Assembly: GCF_001039355.2 (NCBI RefSeq)
Contig: NW_019773847.1
Location: forward strand, 1,139,679-1,203,678
DNA length: 64,000 bases
Direction: 5' to 3'
From: Lingula anatina
Lineage: Eukaryota > Brachiopoda > Lingulata > Lingulida > Lingulidae
A program made the position numbers and the translations under genes. Below the pieces are notes generated by a model. That model saw nothing but the letters and a program-made list of their open reading frames with translations, made no database searches and had not been told where the DNA came from. Positions 49,301-61,367 of the stretch are shown piece by piece; position 1 is the stretch's first letter, and every line of letters starts with the position of its first letter.

Positions 49301-52300
49301 CATAGCCAGGTATTTTTTCCACTTTCTTACTTACTTTTTTTATTGAATTGACTCTTTTAAACAGCAAGACTTACAATTTATTTTTGTTTCTTGGATGAAA
49401 GAGGCATACTAATTCTACAGAAATGCCTACTTCTATGTTTTTCTTGAAGCAATCAATTAATTACTAAATTTAAGCAGCTTCCTAAACCAGTAACCCCTCT
49501 GGCCTACCTTGAAGATGTTACACACTACAAGTGAACATAACTCACATAATCCTCTGGTTTCCTGACTAAGCCAAGATAGCAAGGGTTTGTGATATTTGTG
49601 CCATTAGGACCTTGTGTGGGCATAGTGTCTGCCCCTGGACGCAGCATGAAGGCCACCACCAAAATCGCGTAATACAAGAAAAACATCAGGAATCGGCGGT
49701 AGAACCTGGTATTATAAAAAACTCTATTAGCAGAAAAAATGCATTAATTACTTATGGCAAAATTCCATGAAAAAAATGTGAGAACTCTTTGACTGATTTA
49801 ACACTCTTTGACTGAAATACCACTGAAAATAAATTTAAAACAACCTGTTGTCTGAAAAATGTAAGTTAATGATTTTATCAAATATTTTTACCTGTATCTC
49901 GCAAAAGTTTTCCATTTCTCATCCAGTAAGTTTGCTACAACTCCATCCATCATATCAATATGACCAGGAAGTTTCTAAAAATAAAACCATAATTTTCTTC
50001 CATTCCTTTATGCTAAAACCATCTTAAAGTTCGAAGTCTCAAAAAATGACTAAAAATTGCCACATTTCTCCATTAGATATTTTAAACTGACCTGATCTAA
50101 GGTATGATATCTATAGCAGATGAATGCACCTCTCTAGGCAAGTCATAATACAAAAATATTGGAATATTGCTATTCTTTGCTCCTCACCCCATACACAACT
50201 TCACGCAACACAGATCTGGGATTGATTCTGCCATCAGGTGCAATAGTGTCTATGTCCTGTAGTGGGTAGTTTGCACATGTCACATTGCCATACATCCAGT
50301 AGACTTCACGCTCTATCTCCAGAATGTGTTCATACATCTGTAAAGAGAAATCGGTATCATGTTTTGGGAAAAACAAAAAGTTAACATAATTTTCAATAAC
50401 ATTTGGCACATTTGGAGTGGGGTCTGCTAGTAAACTCTGTCCCTTTACTTTTTTTGGCTACAACTGGTCAGTTCAACATTATACTTTTATTTCAACCTCA
50501 AATTTGGTTGCATTCTTTTCCCTCTGGAGTGAGAAGCAGTGTTGGGAAATAAGGAACCCAGTCTTCTGTGTTAAAGGGAGCATGAAATTGGAACAAGTAT
50601 GATACCACTTTTTGCAAAAGGTTAATTCTTTTCCAAATGATTGCCTTTAGCAGTAGTTTTCACATGTGAACATGCTAAAACACACAAAAGATATGGGCAA
50701 AAACTTATGGGCTAAAAGTCAGAATCATTGCTGATGCTATGTACTGGTACAAGATCCTTGGAACTAAATAACTGCCATTATTTTTTAGTATAACTGCTGA
50801 AAATTTTTATGTTAATAGGGTTTCTTCACTTACATCTTTTCTTGATAGTCTTGCGGCCAGAGTAAGAGGGGTCAGTCCCTGGTTGTTTTTAATATGAAGT
50901 TCTGCTATTCTGTTTTTATTCTTATCTTTCAAATTATATAACAGATCGAACATATCCTGAAATTAAAAAGAAATCAAAATACAATATAAACAAACGTAGT
51001 CCACCTTGATATCTTATCCCAGAAAATGGGGATCTTATAAAGCATGCATGACAAATATGACAAAAATTACCAAAATAAACTGAAAAAAAATCCAAATACC
51101 ATTAGGCAGTTTGATGCCTGAGCAGCCTGATACAATGATGTCTTTACCTTGCCCAGCTGCTTAAACTGCTTGCCCAGGTTGAAGATAATGACACTTGGCA
51201 GAAAAAATATTAATATGCCTTCAGGGCTGTAGGATTAAAATCTTACAGAACTAGCTGGATGGTCTGGAACTATTCTAATTACAACTATTACATATATATA
51301 ACACTTTCCATACTGAAACCATTACTTATCCTTAAAAGATGCATAACATCTATTAGTTTTAATACCTTTACATATACTTCTAGAAACCAGTAGCTTTCTG
51401 AACTGTACATTTTTTATTAGAATATCAATCTTTCAAGAGCTAATGATAGAGAAATAGCATTGCTTGTAATGGTTTTTTGCCTTCCTGGTTGGCTAATGAG
51501 GGTTCATAAGATAATGAACACTCAATCAGAATTTGATTGGAGTGAAATTGTAACATCCTTTTTAACAGATGATTTTCTTCAACATGCTTCATTTTCTTTG
51601 GGTTAAATTCAGGTTTTGTGATCAGACCAATGGTCAGTGGCCTCATTTCTTTTATAAATTTACACACAAACATGCATGCATACATACATACGTACATACA
51701 TAGAGTCACATATTTTGTAGGTATTATGTCCCAGAATTTACTAGACTACAATTTTTTGTCAATAATTCATGCAAATAATCATGTTAGTCATGCTCACTGA
51801 ACATACTACTACAGAATATGAAAATCTGCTTACACCTAACATTTTTAAATGTCCATTACATGCACATATTGATAAGAACAAGTTTCTAAAGAAAATAATA
51901 AATAAACATATTACTGTAAACAAGAAATAACAATGCTCAAATTTAACCTAAGTGTCATTTGCAATGGATTTTGTTTACAAAAAAATTTACCTTATAATAA
52001 ATTTAACACATTTTAAGATATGCAGGAAAGTTTAAAAGTAACTTATGTTAAATATGGCGGACGTACATGTAAGGAAAACTGCCTAATCTTTTAATAGTCT
52101 CTCCGCCTCTCACATGCTTCCCCATGTGTCATCCCAATGGAGCCGAGATTTAATGACTGTACCCCTGCAGGGAAGACACATGGGGAGGCGTGTGAGAGGC
52201 AGAGACTATTAAAAGATTAGGCAGTTTTCCTTTCATGTGCGTCCGCCATATTTAGGTCGTGGCTTTGTAGAGCCATGGCTCAACTCGATGTGAATACGGC

Positions 52301-52605
52301 CTATCTAAAATTTCATCAAATTGAAAATGTGCCTCTCAGATATTTGAAAAAAAGTGTAGGCTACTATACAAAATTGCATAAAATAAAGCCCAAACCTCAT
52401 AACTGATATGAAATGGCAGATCTAGGATATCAAGTCTGGGGGCCTTTATCACTCCCTCCATGCAACATAACCCTTGTCTCAACAATTTAGAACACTCTGT
52501 CCCAAAAGATGGACATAACCTCTCCTTTTAGAAATATAGAATACAGACTAAAACCAAATTTTAATTAGGTAAACAGGGTGGATTTGTCCCCCCCCCCCCC
52601 AGATC

Positions 52606-52653
<48 letters not shown>

Positions 52654-55600
52654 TGTCTGTGTCCATGCATGTTTTTTCCGCCAGCAATTCAATCCTACTA
52701 TCTAATCAATAAAGCACACAAGAAAGCTTTTCTAAATTATCATATTCACAGTTGCAATTGTCACTTTGAATCACTCCTTATTAAAAAGACAGCTCAAGTG
52801 TGCAGAAGCATTGGCATAATTCATCATGCAATAATCAATATAGTCTCCTATGGAAAATGCTTTACTGTATACACATCTAAACACATGTACTAGCCAAGTT
52901 CAACAAGCACAAAAAAACGATGGATAACACTAATACATAGATCTGAGCTAGCCTCAACAAGAGCAAGTATGAGCATTACAAGAATTGTATTTTTGCAAAA
53001 TGCATATTGGTAAACACTCTTTGATGATCATTCCCACCTGAGAGCTGCACTGGATATATGGAAATCAAGCAATATGTAGTCGGTTAGTATTTCCAAATTA
53101 CACAACACTTAAGTTGGAATAAACAACTTTAAAAAACAAATATCAGACAGGACAAAGTTTTTTCTTTATCATTTATTAATACTTACAAATATGTGAACAG
53201 TTACTACAGAAAAGGGTCTTATATTAGGGTACAATATCTAACCCCACTCAAACCATAACTGTTTACTTTTTTTTAATTGGATATTTAGTTTAAAAAATTA
53301 TTTAGATCATATCACTGGGTATATTGAACACGGGAAGGGTAATGATGACATTTTGGTAAGGATGTTTATTTTTGTACAATAATAAGTGAACAAGCTCTAT
53401 GCACAAACACAAATATCAGTAAGTACACCAACCTTTCCAATACGATGGCGGTTCTGTAAGGTGAAGAAACAAAAGAAAAAAAGGGAAAAGTGAGAAATCA
53501 ATATAGTGCATTAGAGAAACCAATCTGTCAAACTCCCCACAGCCATTCACATCTTCTGAAGAGGCAACTCAAATCTTTGTTGAAAAAAGTTAACATTGTT
53601 AAGAGCATACCAGTCTGCAGACGTTGGATATGGATAATGTTAAAACAAATATGTGTACCACACAAACATGGCCATACTAGTTTTTTCATATTGTACTTGG
53701 AAACTCCCATTCTATCATACAGTGTCATGAAACAGCAAGTTGTTGTTCAAAACTTGCTGACTACCATCATTTATGATAATACACTACAGTGCAATATTTG
53801 ACTGAAAATGGAAATATTTTATTTTGAAAAAAAAAAGCATTCAGATATAGACATAGGTTTAGAGGTACACAATTTAGAAAAAAAATCTGGCTGTAAAGTT
53901 GTGCTTTTTGTTTTCATGTATAATCTAAATAAATAAAAACCAACAAAACCAGAAGAATGTTCCAGTGGCAAGTCCAGAAATTTCTAAAGCACTGTATGTG
54001 AATGCAAAATTTAGGCAATCCAAATAAGTTACCACCACCCAAGCTGTCAAAACTGATGGCTTATTCTCTTAGCTAGATACTAACATACATGTACCTTTCT
54101 ATCATGAATAACAATCATGTGAAGAGCAGTGTTCCCATTCGTGTCCTGAAGATTTGGGTCAGCTCCCTTAGCCACAAGCAACCTAACACATTCTTCTTGG
54201 CCAAGGCAGGCAGCAAAGCTCAGGGGATACTCCCCAAAATACAGCATACTGAAGGACACAAGATGTTTTGTGTTTATATATATATATATATATATATTTG
54301 TTTTTGTTGTTGTTGTTGTTTTTTTTTTTTGTTTTTTGCTGAGTGCATATGTATGCATTTTTAACTAAGGGATTTTACTACAGAAACAGAAAGATCTATG
54401 AAAAAAAGTCATGACTGATTCAAGGTATTAAAATAAGCATAAAATGGAGTCATGTTAACATGCATATTCTTTAATTCAATCATGTTTTTGTGATAAACTG
54501 GTGAAAATATTAAGTTATCATCTTTTTAAAGATTAAGTAAATTACACATTTTGGGTGCTTTTTCTAAATTGAACCTTAACCCTACTAGAAGCTTATTGAA
54601 CCTTAACCCAACTAGAGGCTTATCTTCAATTTAATTTTAAAACCAATGTCCCTATGTCTTAAGTAGTGCAAAGAAATGTCAATTTGTGTATCATCTTTTT
54701 GCTTACCCATCATAATTTGTTTCCTGGCTGACTTCCACCCATTCCTGGTCATACACATCTGACCTAGTTTTTTTCTGGTCATCCGGACAAAAGAAATTTC
54801 CACAGCATCTTTCATGAACATCTGCACCATGGTCCAAAAGAAATTTAACCATAGCAGGGTCCTCATTTGAAATTGCCATGTGCAGTACATTTTCACCTAA
54901 AAAGGGGAGAGGTTTAAGTTATCAAATGTATGATTGCCTAGATCCTCTGTATATATAAATGCACAATAAAATTATCATGCTGACAAAAGCTTGTATCAAG
55001 AAAATCTGTCAATGAAAAAAAATTTGATCTGATTGTAAGTTAAAACCCTCAAAAAGTACTAACAGCATTTGTGATTGAATTCCTGAATACCGTTTCTAAA
55101 AAACCAAGGTAAAATTAAAGTTAATTGCAAAACAGTAAGTTGGCTAACATTAAGATAAGGGAAATGTGGTGGTTTAACCAAGTTTTAAGTAAAGATATAA
55201 CTTACCATAATATTCCTCACTGACATAAATATCATTGATAAGTTTGGGATATACTTGAAGAAGTCTTTTGGCAAGATCAGCATGAACAGAAGTAGCATTT
55301 AGCAAGCAAAGATGCAATATTGATTCGCCAACTGTACCACGCTCATCTAGGCGCCAACACATTTCTTTCTTTTGTGCACCTAAAAAGTGAACATGAAATA
55401 TATTTATGGAAAGGGGGACTACAACCAAACATCTGGACATATTGTTGTAACAGTTTTAGTGAAATCAATAGATAGGAAATGCTCAAATAAGTACAATTTG
55501 GTAAACGGGTGAATAACTATGATCTGCCTGACATAAAGAGTCACCAAGGATGGATGTGATTTTTTTAACCTCTACCAGTACACATACAGTAGGCCTACAC

Positions 55601-56110
55601 TGCATGTTCCAAGAATGGCAATGGCATTTTCAATAAATTAAAATTAACTTTCTTACCTTCAGAATTGATTTTCACTGATCCATTTCGCTGCTCTGCATCA
55701 TCTGTGACTTTAACTTCTTTCCCTTTAATTTCATTCATCTGGAGATCGTTGTCGCTGAGAGTAGTGGCGGCTGTCCCAGTGCTGACGGTATCGGAAACGG
55801 ATGACTTACCAACAGTCTTTCCAGGTTTCTTCTCTCTGATTCCTCCTCCACCACGATCTCGGTTTCGATATTCAATCAACTTGTTAATATCTACCAACAT
55901 TCCATCTCCGCCATTGTATAAGAATCCCTTGATCTCATCAGATCGTATTTTCTCATCAATCTTGTCAAACTGCTTGGATCTGTTCGCTTCTTTCTGCAGC
56001 TCCACAAGTTCTCCACCTCCGTTCAGATCTACATACTTGTACAGGCTTTTGGATTTAGAGTCCCCCTGCGCCTTCATACCAGAGGTAACGTTAGTGTTTA
56101 TGTTACCCAT
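46363..56110 (-). CDS. TRPV channel, Nanchung / OSM-9-OCR type
   Basis: Non-selective cation channel; invertebrate relatives act in ciliated sensory neurons (hearing, touch, chemosensation). Sixteen coding exons in transcript order: 56110-55657, 55379-55206, 54896-54707, 54248-54095, 53453-53433, 50956-50834, 50337-50188, 49974-49892, 49705-49546, 49255-49148, 48657-48506, 48246-48137, 47888-47743, 47443-47327, 47032-46907, 46518-46363. Phases agree throughout and give 807 residues. The N-terminal 150 residues are polar. Ankyrin repeats span about 155-375 ([69 protein letters not shown]). S1 is near 450-470, S2 near 510-530, S3-S4 near 545-590 and S5 near 605-622. The pore loop carries MSLGEFGD, and S6 is near 678-705 ([14 protein letters not shown]). 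[18 protein letters not shown] and [20 protein letters not shown] point to the Nanchung side. The C-terminal tail is charged. Confidence 0.94.
48720..48967. repeat. Interspersed repeat fragment with G tract
   Basis: The sequence starts GTGGCAGATTTAGGGGG and ends AATCCTGGACCTGCCCCTG, near-inverted ends with a G19 run at 48904-48922 between. A related pair of ends flanks 52424-52608 (GGCAGATCTAGGAT / AGATCCACCTG). It lies in a TRPV intron. Confidence 0.5.
52048..52301. mobile_element. Palindromic MITE, left end truncated, in a TRPV intron
   Basis: Shares both arms with 33297-33598 (AAATATGGCGGACGTACAT..., TAATCTTTTAATAGTCTCTC) and keeps the right terminus (GATGTGAATACGGCC). About 50 bp of the left terminus is missing. 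It sits in the intron between the 21-nt microexon and the following exon. Confidence 0.85.
52610..52650. repeat. (TG)n microsatellite
   Basis: About 20 TG units preceded by a C tract. Confidence 0.95.
53433..53453 (-). CDS. TRPV 21-nt in-frame microexon
   Basis: Reads NRHRIGK between an acceptor (TTACAG) and a donor (GTTGGT). Upstream and downstream exons are both phase 0, so it can be skipped or included without changing frame. It lies between two ankyrin repeats. It is supported only by splice-site sequence and frame, so it could be fortuitous. Confidence 0.55.
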
Positions 56111-56761
56111 CTCGGCAATTGGCGTGGACGGATTTAAACAAAATATGGACGGATACGAGGTAGGAAACAGTCAAGACTTCGTCCTACATCTTGACAACAC
56201 GGTTTATACTAAATTTTAATGTAAACTGGATGGAGCGATAAAATAATGTCGATCACCAATAGATCAATGATGAACATATATATCAAGTAAAATAAAAATA
56301 GCATTTGAATTAATGAATAATATTTGATGATTTTATTTCTAATTTATGATTCCAAAGATAGTTTAAATCTCAAATTTAGATGCAGCCCAGGTACTCGAAC
56401 GAGTGCGCAAGTGCAGATGAATTAGCAAAATTGACTTTTGCTTTTCATTTGAGAACAAAAGTTGCAATTGATATGGCGCGCTCAATTTTCTCGCATATTG
56501 ACAAAAGAAATAAAGCAAAGTAGCCGCCATGCCAACCCCAAGCTTTGCCCTGATTGGTGCCGAGCTCAAGTGTTTGACAACAAAAGGGGCATAGGCCGCC
56601 TAGGTCAAGTGGAGGCTGGCAACGGGGCCTTAGCAACTGGTGACGCTTGCTCACATTGAGTGTTCATTGAAACCAAGCAGCCTGTTTGGTCATAGATTAT
56701 CACAGCAAAATAGATGTGCTGACTCTTTTTGATTTATTAAGATAATTTTCATTTCGTTAAA
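56111..56761. promoter_or_regulatory. TRPV / microtubule-inner-protein bidirectional promoter region
   Basis: 650 bp separate two divergent start codons. The equivalent 653 bp in the second haplotype (60715-61367) is almost identical. Near the + strand gene, GGCAACGGGGCCTTAGCAAC (56618-56637) has two GCAAC words; its complement begins GTTGCTAAGG, the better half of an RFX X-box. The other half departs from consensus. Confidence 0.5.
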
Positions 56762-58199
56762 ATGACCTCGATAGCTTTCGGAGGAGGCCCTACTCTAGAG
56801 CAAAGAAGGGCATTTGCTGGACTGAAATATGGAACTCATGTCCCTGGGTAAGTGGTGTGTTTTGCTGTTACGAAGATAGACATAACACATGACTCCGGGA
56901 ATGTTTTCTTTTTGACATAGATATCTTTAATGGACTGGACACAAGTGTAGCCTATAGACAGACAGTGCTAAGACTGTCTTAAAAGTCAATATCAGTCTTC
57001 TTCATAAAAGTTTTGAATGAACTTTAAAAAAAAATAGTGTGTCATATTATAAGCCTTATTGATGTTACTGTAATGATCGTTGCTACCTGCCTCCAAGCAT
57101 ATAACCAAAGCTTGCCAAAATCTCAGCCATGTGTTTTTTTCTAGAAAAAGCATTTTGTCATATTCCCTAAATGTCTTTTAAAAATTTCAACCTTATATTA
57201 TGTTGTCATACAGTAGTATTTAATTTTGATATTATATTATACTATCATATATTTTTCAGCTATCGGGGTTATTGCCCTCAGATAAAGTATCGTGTAGGGA
57301 GGACATATGGAGATAATACTAATGAGCTTGCCCAGGTCAGTAATTCAGTGTGAAATATTACAAAATGAAATTAAGAAAATTAGTATGTCAGTTTGAAACA
57401 TTGTTTTAATTATTTTGTACCCTGGGAAATATACATGTACAATACTGCCAATCTAAAGCATTATAATTGTCAAGTATGTTCAAATTACTCTGATTTTACC
57501 TGAAGAAATAATGAAACTATTCAAAGAAAAATTTAGATATAATGATTAATCCATAAATATTGCTATAACAGTCAAGTTTAAGTTGCCCCAATATTTATAT
57601 TTGAGAAATGCAATTTTAGACTTGGGATCACAAACAGCCAGCAGAGCCAGTTGGCTATGTTCCTATTGGTGTTCAACAGTCCAGGCTTCCAGACTCCTCA
57701 GGAGATAATCGATACACTAAGAAAATGGTACCAGGATATACAGGTAAGTTTTGGACAATTACAAATTGCATTTGAACAAAAATAGAAGAAAAATAATTAT
57801 ATGGTTGTCAAGTAATTACTGTATATTTATTAAAAGATTTAATATTGTCATTATCTTTCTACAATACTAGAAATGTCAAAATAAAAAATTATTTGTTACA
57901 ATGAATATTATTTTATGAGATATCAAAGTATCTTCAACTCAGTAAAAAAGCTGAATGTTTTTCTATTTTAGGTTATATCCCAAGGATGGTCTTCAAATAT
58001 GGTAACACATATAAGGAGGGCTGTGATGTATGTATTGATGAATTTTTGACAACCAAAGATGGTCTGGACATTAAGAGAGTGGACCTTCAGCGTACAGTGA
58101 GATCATACCCCAAACTACAAGCTGTAGCTCAAGATCCCAAAGTTCGAGATGAATTAAACAAGTACAGAGATACACATCCAACAAGACCATTGTTTATGG
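56762..58199 (+). CDS. CIMIP2/SPMIP5-like ciliary microtubule inner protein (haplotype A, cut by gap)
   Basis: Small DUF2475/FAM166-type proteins bind the inside of axonemal doublet microtubules. Exons 56762-56847, 57260-57335, 57620-57743 and 57972-58199 join in frame. The fold signature PGYxG(Y/F)xP occurs at VPGYRGYCP, then VPGYTGYIP, and a third time (IPGYKGFIP) in the next exon, present only in the second copy at 63703. The order of a PGYTGY module, a charged helix and an EPPIPGYKGF module resembles vertebrate C10orf82/SPMIP5. After the fourth exon, haplotype A runs into a repeat and the N at 58396, so this copy lacks its 3' end. The assignment to the family is firmer than to the subfamily. 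Confidence 0.75.
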
Positions 58200-58312
58200 G
58201 TAAGATGGTCAGATACTTCTATACTGGGGTAATTTTAAATGATTAGTAGAAAGTCTATTTTGCAAGAACATTTAACACATTCATTCCCTTTTTAAATTTA
58301 AAACAAATTAAT

Positions 58313-58395
58313 TGTACCACCAGCGTTAGCGCTGGCGGTACACATGGTTTCGGTCCCGTCCGGATCGCTCCGCCGGCTCCGCCGGCTCCGCCGGC
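58313..58395 (+). repeat. Repeat fragment ending at the 58396 gap
   Basis: TTGTACCACCAGCG...GGTACACATGGTTTCGGTCCC matches the start of the repeat at 9795-9985. A GC-rich CCGGCTCCG tandem follows. The second haplotype lacks it at the same place (about 62929), so it is a polymorphic insertion that broke the assembly. Confidence 0.6.
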
Positions 58396-58396
58396 N
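58396..58396. other. Single-N scaffold gap joining two haplotype copies
   Basis: Sequence right of the N restarts at the base equivalent to about 54277, beginning in the same (TA)n tract. Confidence 0.9.
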
Positions 58397-58828
58397 TATA
58401 TATATATATATATATATATTTGTTTTTGTTGTTGTTATTGTTTTTTCTTTGTTTTTTGCTGAGTGCATATGTATGCATTTTTTACTAAGGGATTTTACTA
58501 CAGAAACAGAAAGATCTATGAAAAAAAGTCATGACTGATTCAAGGTATTAAAATAAAGCATATAATGGAGTCATGTTAACATGCATATTCTTTAATTCAA
58601 TCATGTTTTTGTGATAAACTGGTGAAAATATTAAGTTATCATCTTTTTAAAGATTAAGTAAATTACACATTTTGGGTGCTTTATTCTAAATTGAACCTTA
58701 ACCCTACTAGAAGCTTATTGAACCTTAACCCAACTAGAGGCGTATCTTCAATTTAATTTTAAAACCAATGTCCCTATGTCTTAAGTAGTGCAAAGAAATG
58801 TCAATTTGTGTATCATCTTTTTGCTTAC

Positions 58829-60714
58829 CCATCATAATTTGTTTCCTGGCTGACTTCCACCCATTCCTGGTCATACACATCTGACCTAGTTTTTTTCTGG
58901 TCATCCGGACAAAAGAAATTTCCACAGCATCTTTCATGAACATCTGCACCATGGTCCAAAAGAAATTTCACCATAGCAGGGTCCTCATTTGAAATTGCCA
59001 TGTGCAGTACATTTTCACCTAAAAAGGGGAGAGGTTTAAGTTATCAAATGTATGATCGCCTAGATCCTCTGTATATAAATGCACAATAAAATTATCATGC
59101 TGACAAAAGCTTGCATCAAGAAAATCTGTCAATGAAAAAAATTTTGATCTGATTGTAAGTTAAAACCCTCAAAAAGTACTAACAGCATTTGTGATTGAAT
59201 TCCTGAATACCATTTCTAAAAAACCAAGGTAAAATTAATTGCAAAACAGTAAGTTGGCTAACATTAAGATAAGGGAAATGTGGTGGTTTAACCAAGTTTT
59301 AAGTAAAGATGTAACTTACCATAATATTCCTCACTGACATAAATGTCATTGATAAGTTTGGGATATACTTGAAGAAGTCTTTTGGCAAGATCAGCATGAA
59401 CAGAAGTAGCATTTAGCAAGCAAAGATGCAATATTGATTCGCCAACTGTACCACGCTCATCTAGTCGCCAACACATTTCTTTCTTTTGTGCACCTAAAAA
59501 GTGAACATGAAATATACATTTGGAAAGGGGGACTACAACCAAACATCTGGACTAATTGTTGTAACAGTTTAAGTGAAATTAATAGATAGGAAATGCTCAA
59601 ATAAGTACAATTTGGTAAACAGGTGAATAGAAAGTCTATTTTCTAAAAATCTATTTTCTATTCGCGCTATATCTTGTGATCACGGTCTGTGCCCTGAATA
59701 TCCCGCGGCGTAATTACTGGCACTGCGAGCCATTTACTTCCAAAGCTGTAATTAATTCTCGGCTGTGCTCGGAGGAGATTCTGATACCTTGACGCATGCG
59801 CAGTAGGAAGTCAGAAAGTTAATGGCGGTCGCGGTTGCTTTGAAAAATGTGTTTGTCGATTTTGTGCAACAACAAGACGAAGAAGATGAAGAAGCTATGC
59901 ACACGACAGATACGAGTGCAACTGTCATGATCCGACGGCAAGCGATGCAGCAATGGAGGATGAGATTTTATAGAATGCGAGCACAGTGGAGAATTAATTA
60001 CAGCTTTGTATAAGTAACTGGCTCGAGCTGCCAGTAATTACGCCGCAGGATATTCAGGGCACAGACCGTGATCATAAGATACCGCAAATAGAAAATAGAT
60101 TTTTAGAAAATAGACTTTCCATGTGAACGAAGCCAAAGAGTCACCAAGGACGGATGTGATTTTTTTTACCTCTACCAGTACACATACAGTACAGTACTGT
60201 ACACTGCATGTTCCAAGAATGGCAATGGCATTTTCAATAAATTAAAATTAACCTTCTTACCTTCAGAATTGATTTTCACTGATCCATTTCGCTGCTCTGC
60301 ATCATCTGTGACTTTAACTTCTTTCCCTTTAATTTCATTCATCTGGAGATCGTTGTCGCTGAGAGTAGTGGCGGCTGTCCCAGTGCTGACGGTATCAGAA
60401 ACGGATGACTTACCAACAGTCTTTCCAGGTTTCTTCTCTCTGATTCCTCCTCCACCACGATCTCGGTTTCGATATTCAATCAACTTGTTAATATCTACCA
60501 ACATTCCATCTCCGCCATTGTATAAGAATCCCTTGATCTCATCAGATCGTATTTTCTCATCTATCTTGTCAAACTGCTTGGATCTATTCGCTTCTTTCTG
60601 CAGCTCCACAAGTTCTCCACCTCCGTTCAGATCTACATACTTGTACAGGCTTTTGGATTTAGAGTCCCCCTGAGCCTTCATACCAGAGGTAACGTTAGTG
60701 TTAATGTTACCCAT
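58829..60714 (-). pseudogene. Second copy of the TRPV N-terminal exons (haplotype B, partial)
   Basis: Exons 60714-60261, 59493-59320 and 59018-58829 match TRPV exons 1-3 (56110-55657, 55379-55206, 54896-54707) with intact frames, splice sites and the same protein. Exon 4 would lie to the left but the copy ends at the N. The remaining 13 exons exist once only, beyond copy A. This is best read as the other allele, not a truncated gene. Intron 1 of this copy contains the fold-back element at 59630-60119, absent from copy A. Confidence 0.8.
59630..60119 (+). mobile_element. Fold-back MITE with long inverted arms, present in only one haplotype
   Basis: The left arm (GAAAGTCTATTTTCTAAAAATC...) and right arm (its complement, ending at 60119) match over about 145 bp with a few mismatches. 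The tail ATGTGAACGAAGCC (60121-60134) may belong to the element, which would make the left terminus truncated. An open frame of 63 codons at 59822-60013 runs from the loop into the right arm and includes an acidic run and RRQAMQQWRMRF. It could be a relic of a transposon accessory protein, but I do not claim that. Haplotype A has no insertion at 55510-55540. Confidence 0.85.
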
Positions 60715-61367
60715 CTCGGCAATATTGTCGTGGACGGAATTAAACAAAATATGGACGGATACGAGGTAGGGAACAGTCAAGACTTCGTCCTACATCTTGA
60801 CAACACGGTTTATACTAAATTTTAATGTAAACTGGATGGAGCGATAAAATAATGTCGATCACCATTAGATCAATGATGAACATATATACCAAGTAAAATA
60901 AAAATAGCATTTGAATTAATGAATAATATTTGATGATTTTATTTCTAATTTATGATTCCAAAGATAGTTTAAATCTCAAATTTAGATGCAGCCCAGGTAC
61001 TCGAACGAGTGCGCAAGTGCAGATGAATTAGCAAAATTGACTTTTGCTTTTCATTTGAGAACAAAAGTTGCAATTGATATGGCGCGCTCAATTTTCTCGC
61101 ATATTGACAAAAGAAATAAAGCAAAGTAGCCGCCATGCCAACCCCAAGCTTTGCCCTGATTGGTGCCGAGCTCAAGTGTTTGACAACAAAAGGGGCATAG
61201 GCCGCCTAGGTCAAGTGGAGGCTGGCAACGGGGCCTTAGCAACTGGTGACGCTTGCTCACATTAAGTGTTCATTGAAACCAAGCAGCCTGTTTGGGCATA
61301 GATTATCACAGCAAAATAGATGTGCTGACTCTTTTTGATTTATTAAGATAATTTTCATTTCGTTAAA

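Noticed and set aside
55665-56219. 184-codon + strand ORF over TRPV exon 1 (and its duplicate at 60269)
   Set aside because: Antisense shadow of the TRPV N-terminal exon, whose frame joins 15 further exons.
56363-56659. ORFs of 65-69 codons in the TRPV/microtubule-protein spacer, repeated at 60969-61265
   Set aside because: They overlap on both strands and are duplicated only because the haplotype is duplicated; no family recognised.
59822-60013. 63-codon ORF inside the fold-back element as a gene
   Set aside because: It runs into the inverted arm and has no clear homology. It is mentioned only as a possible transposon relic.
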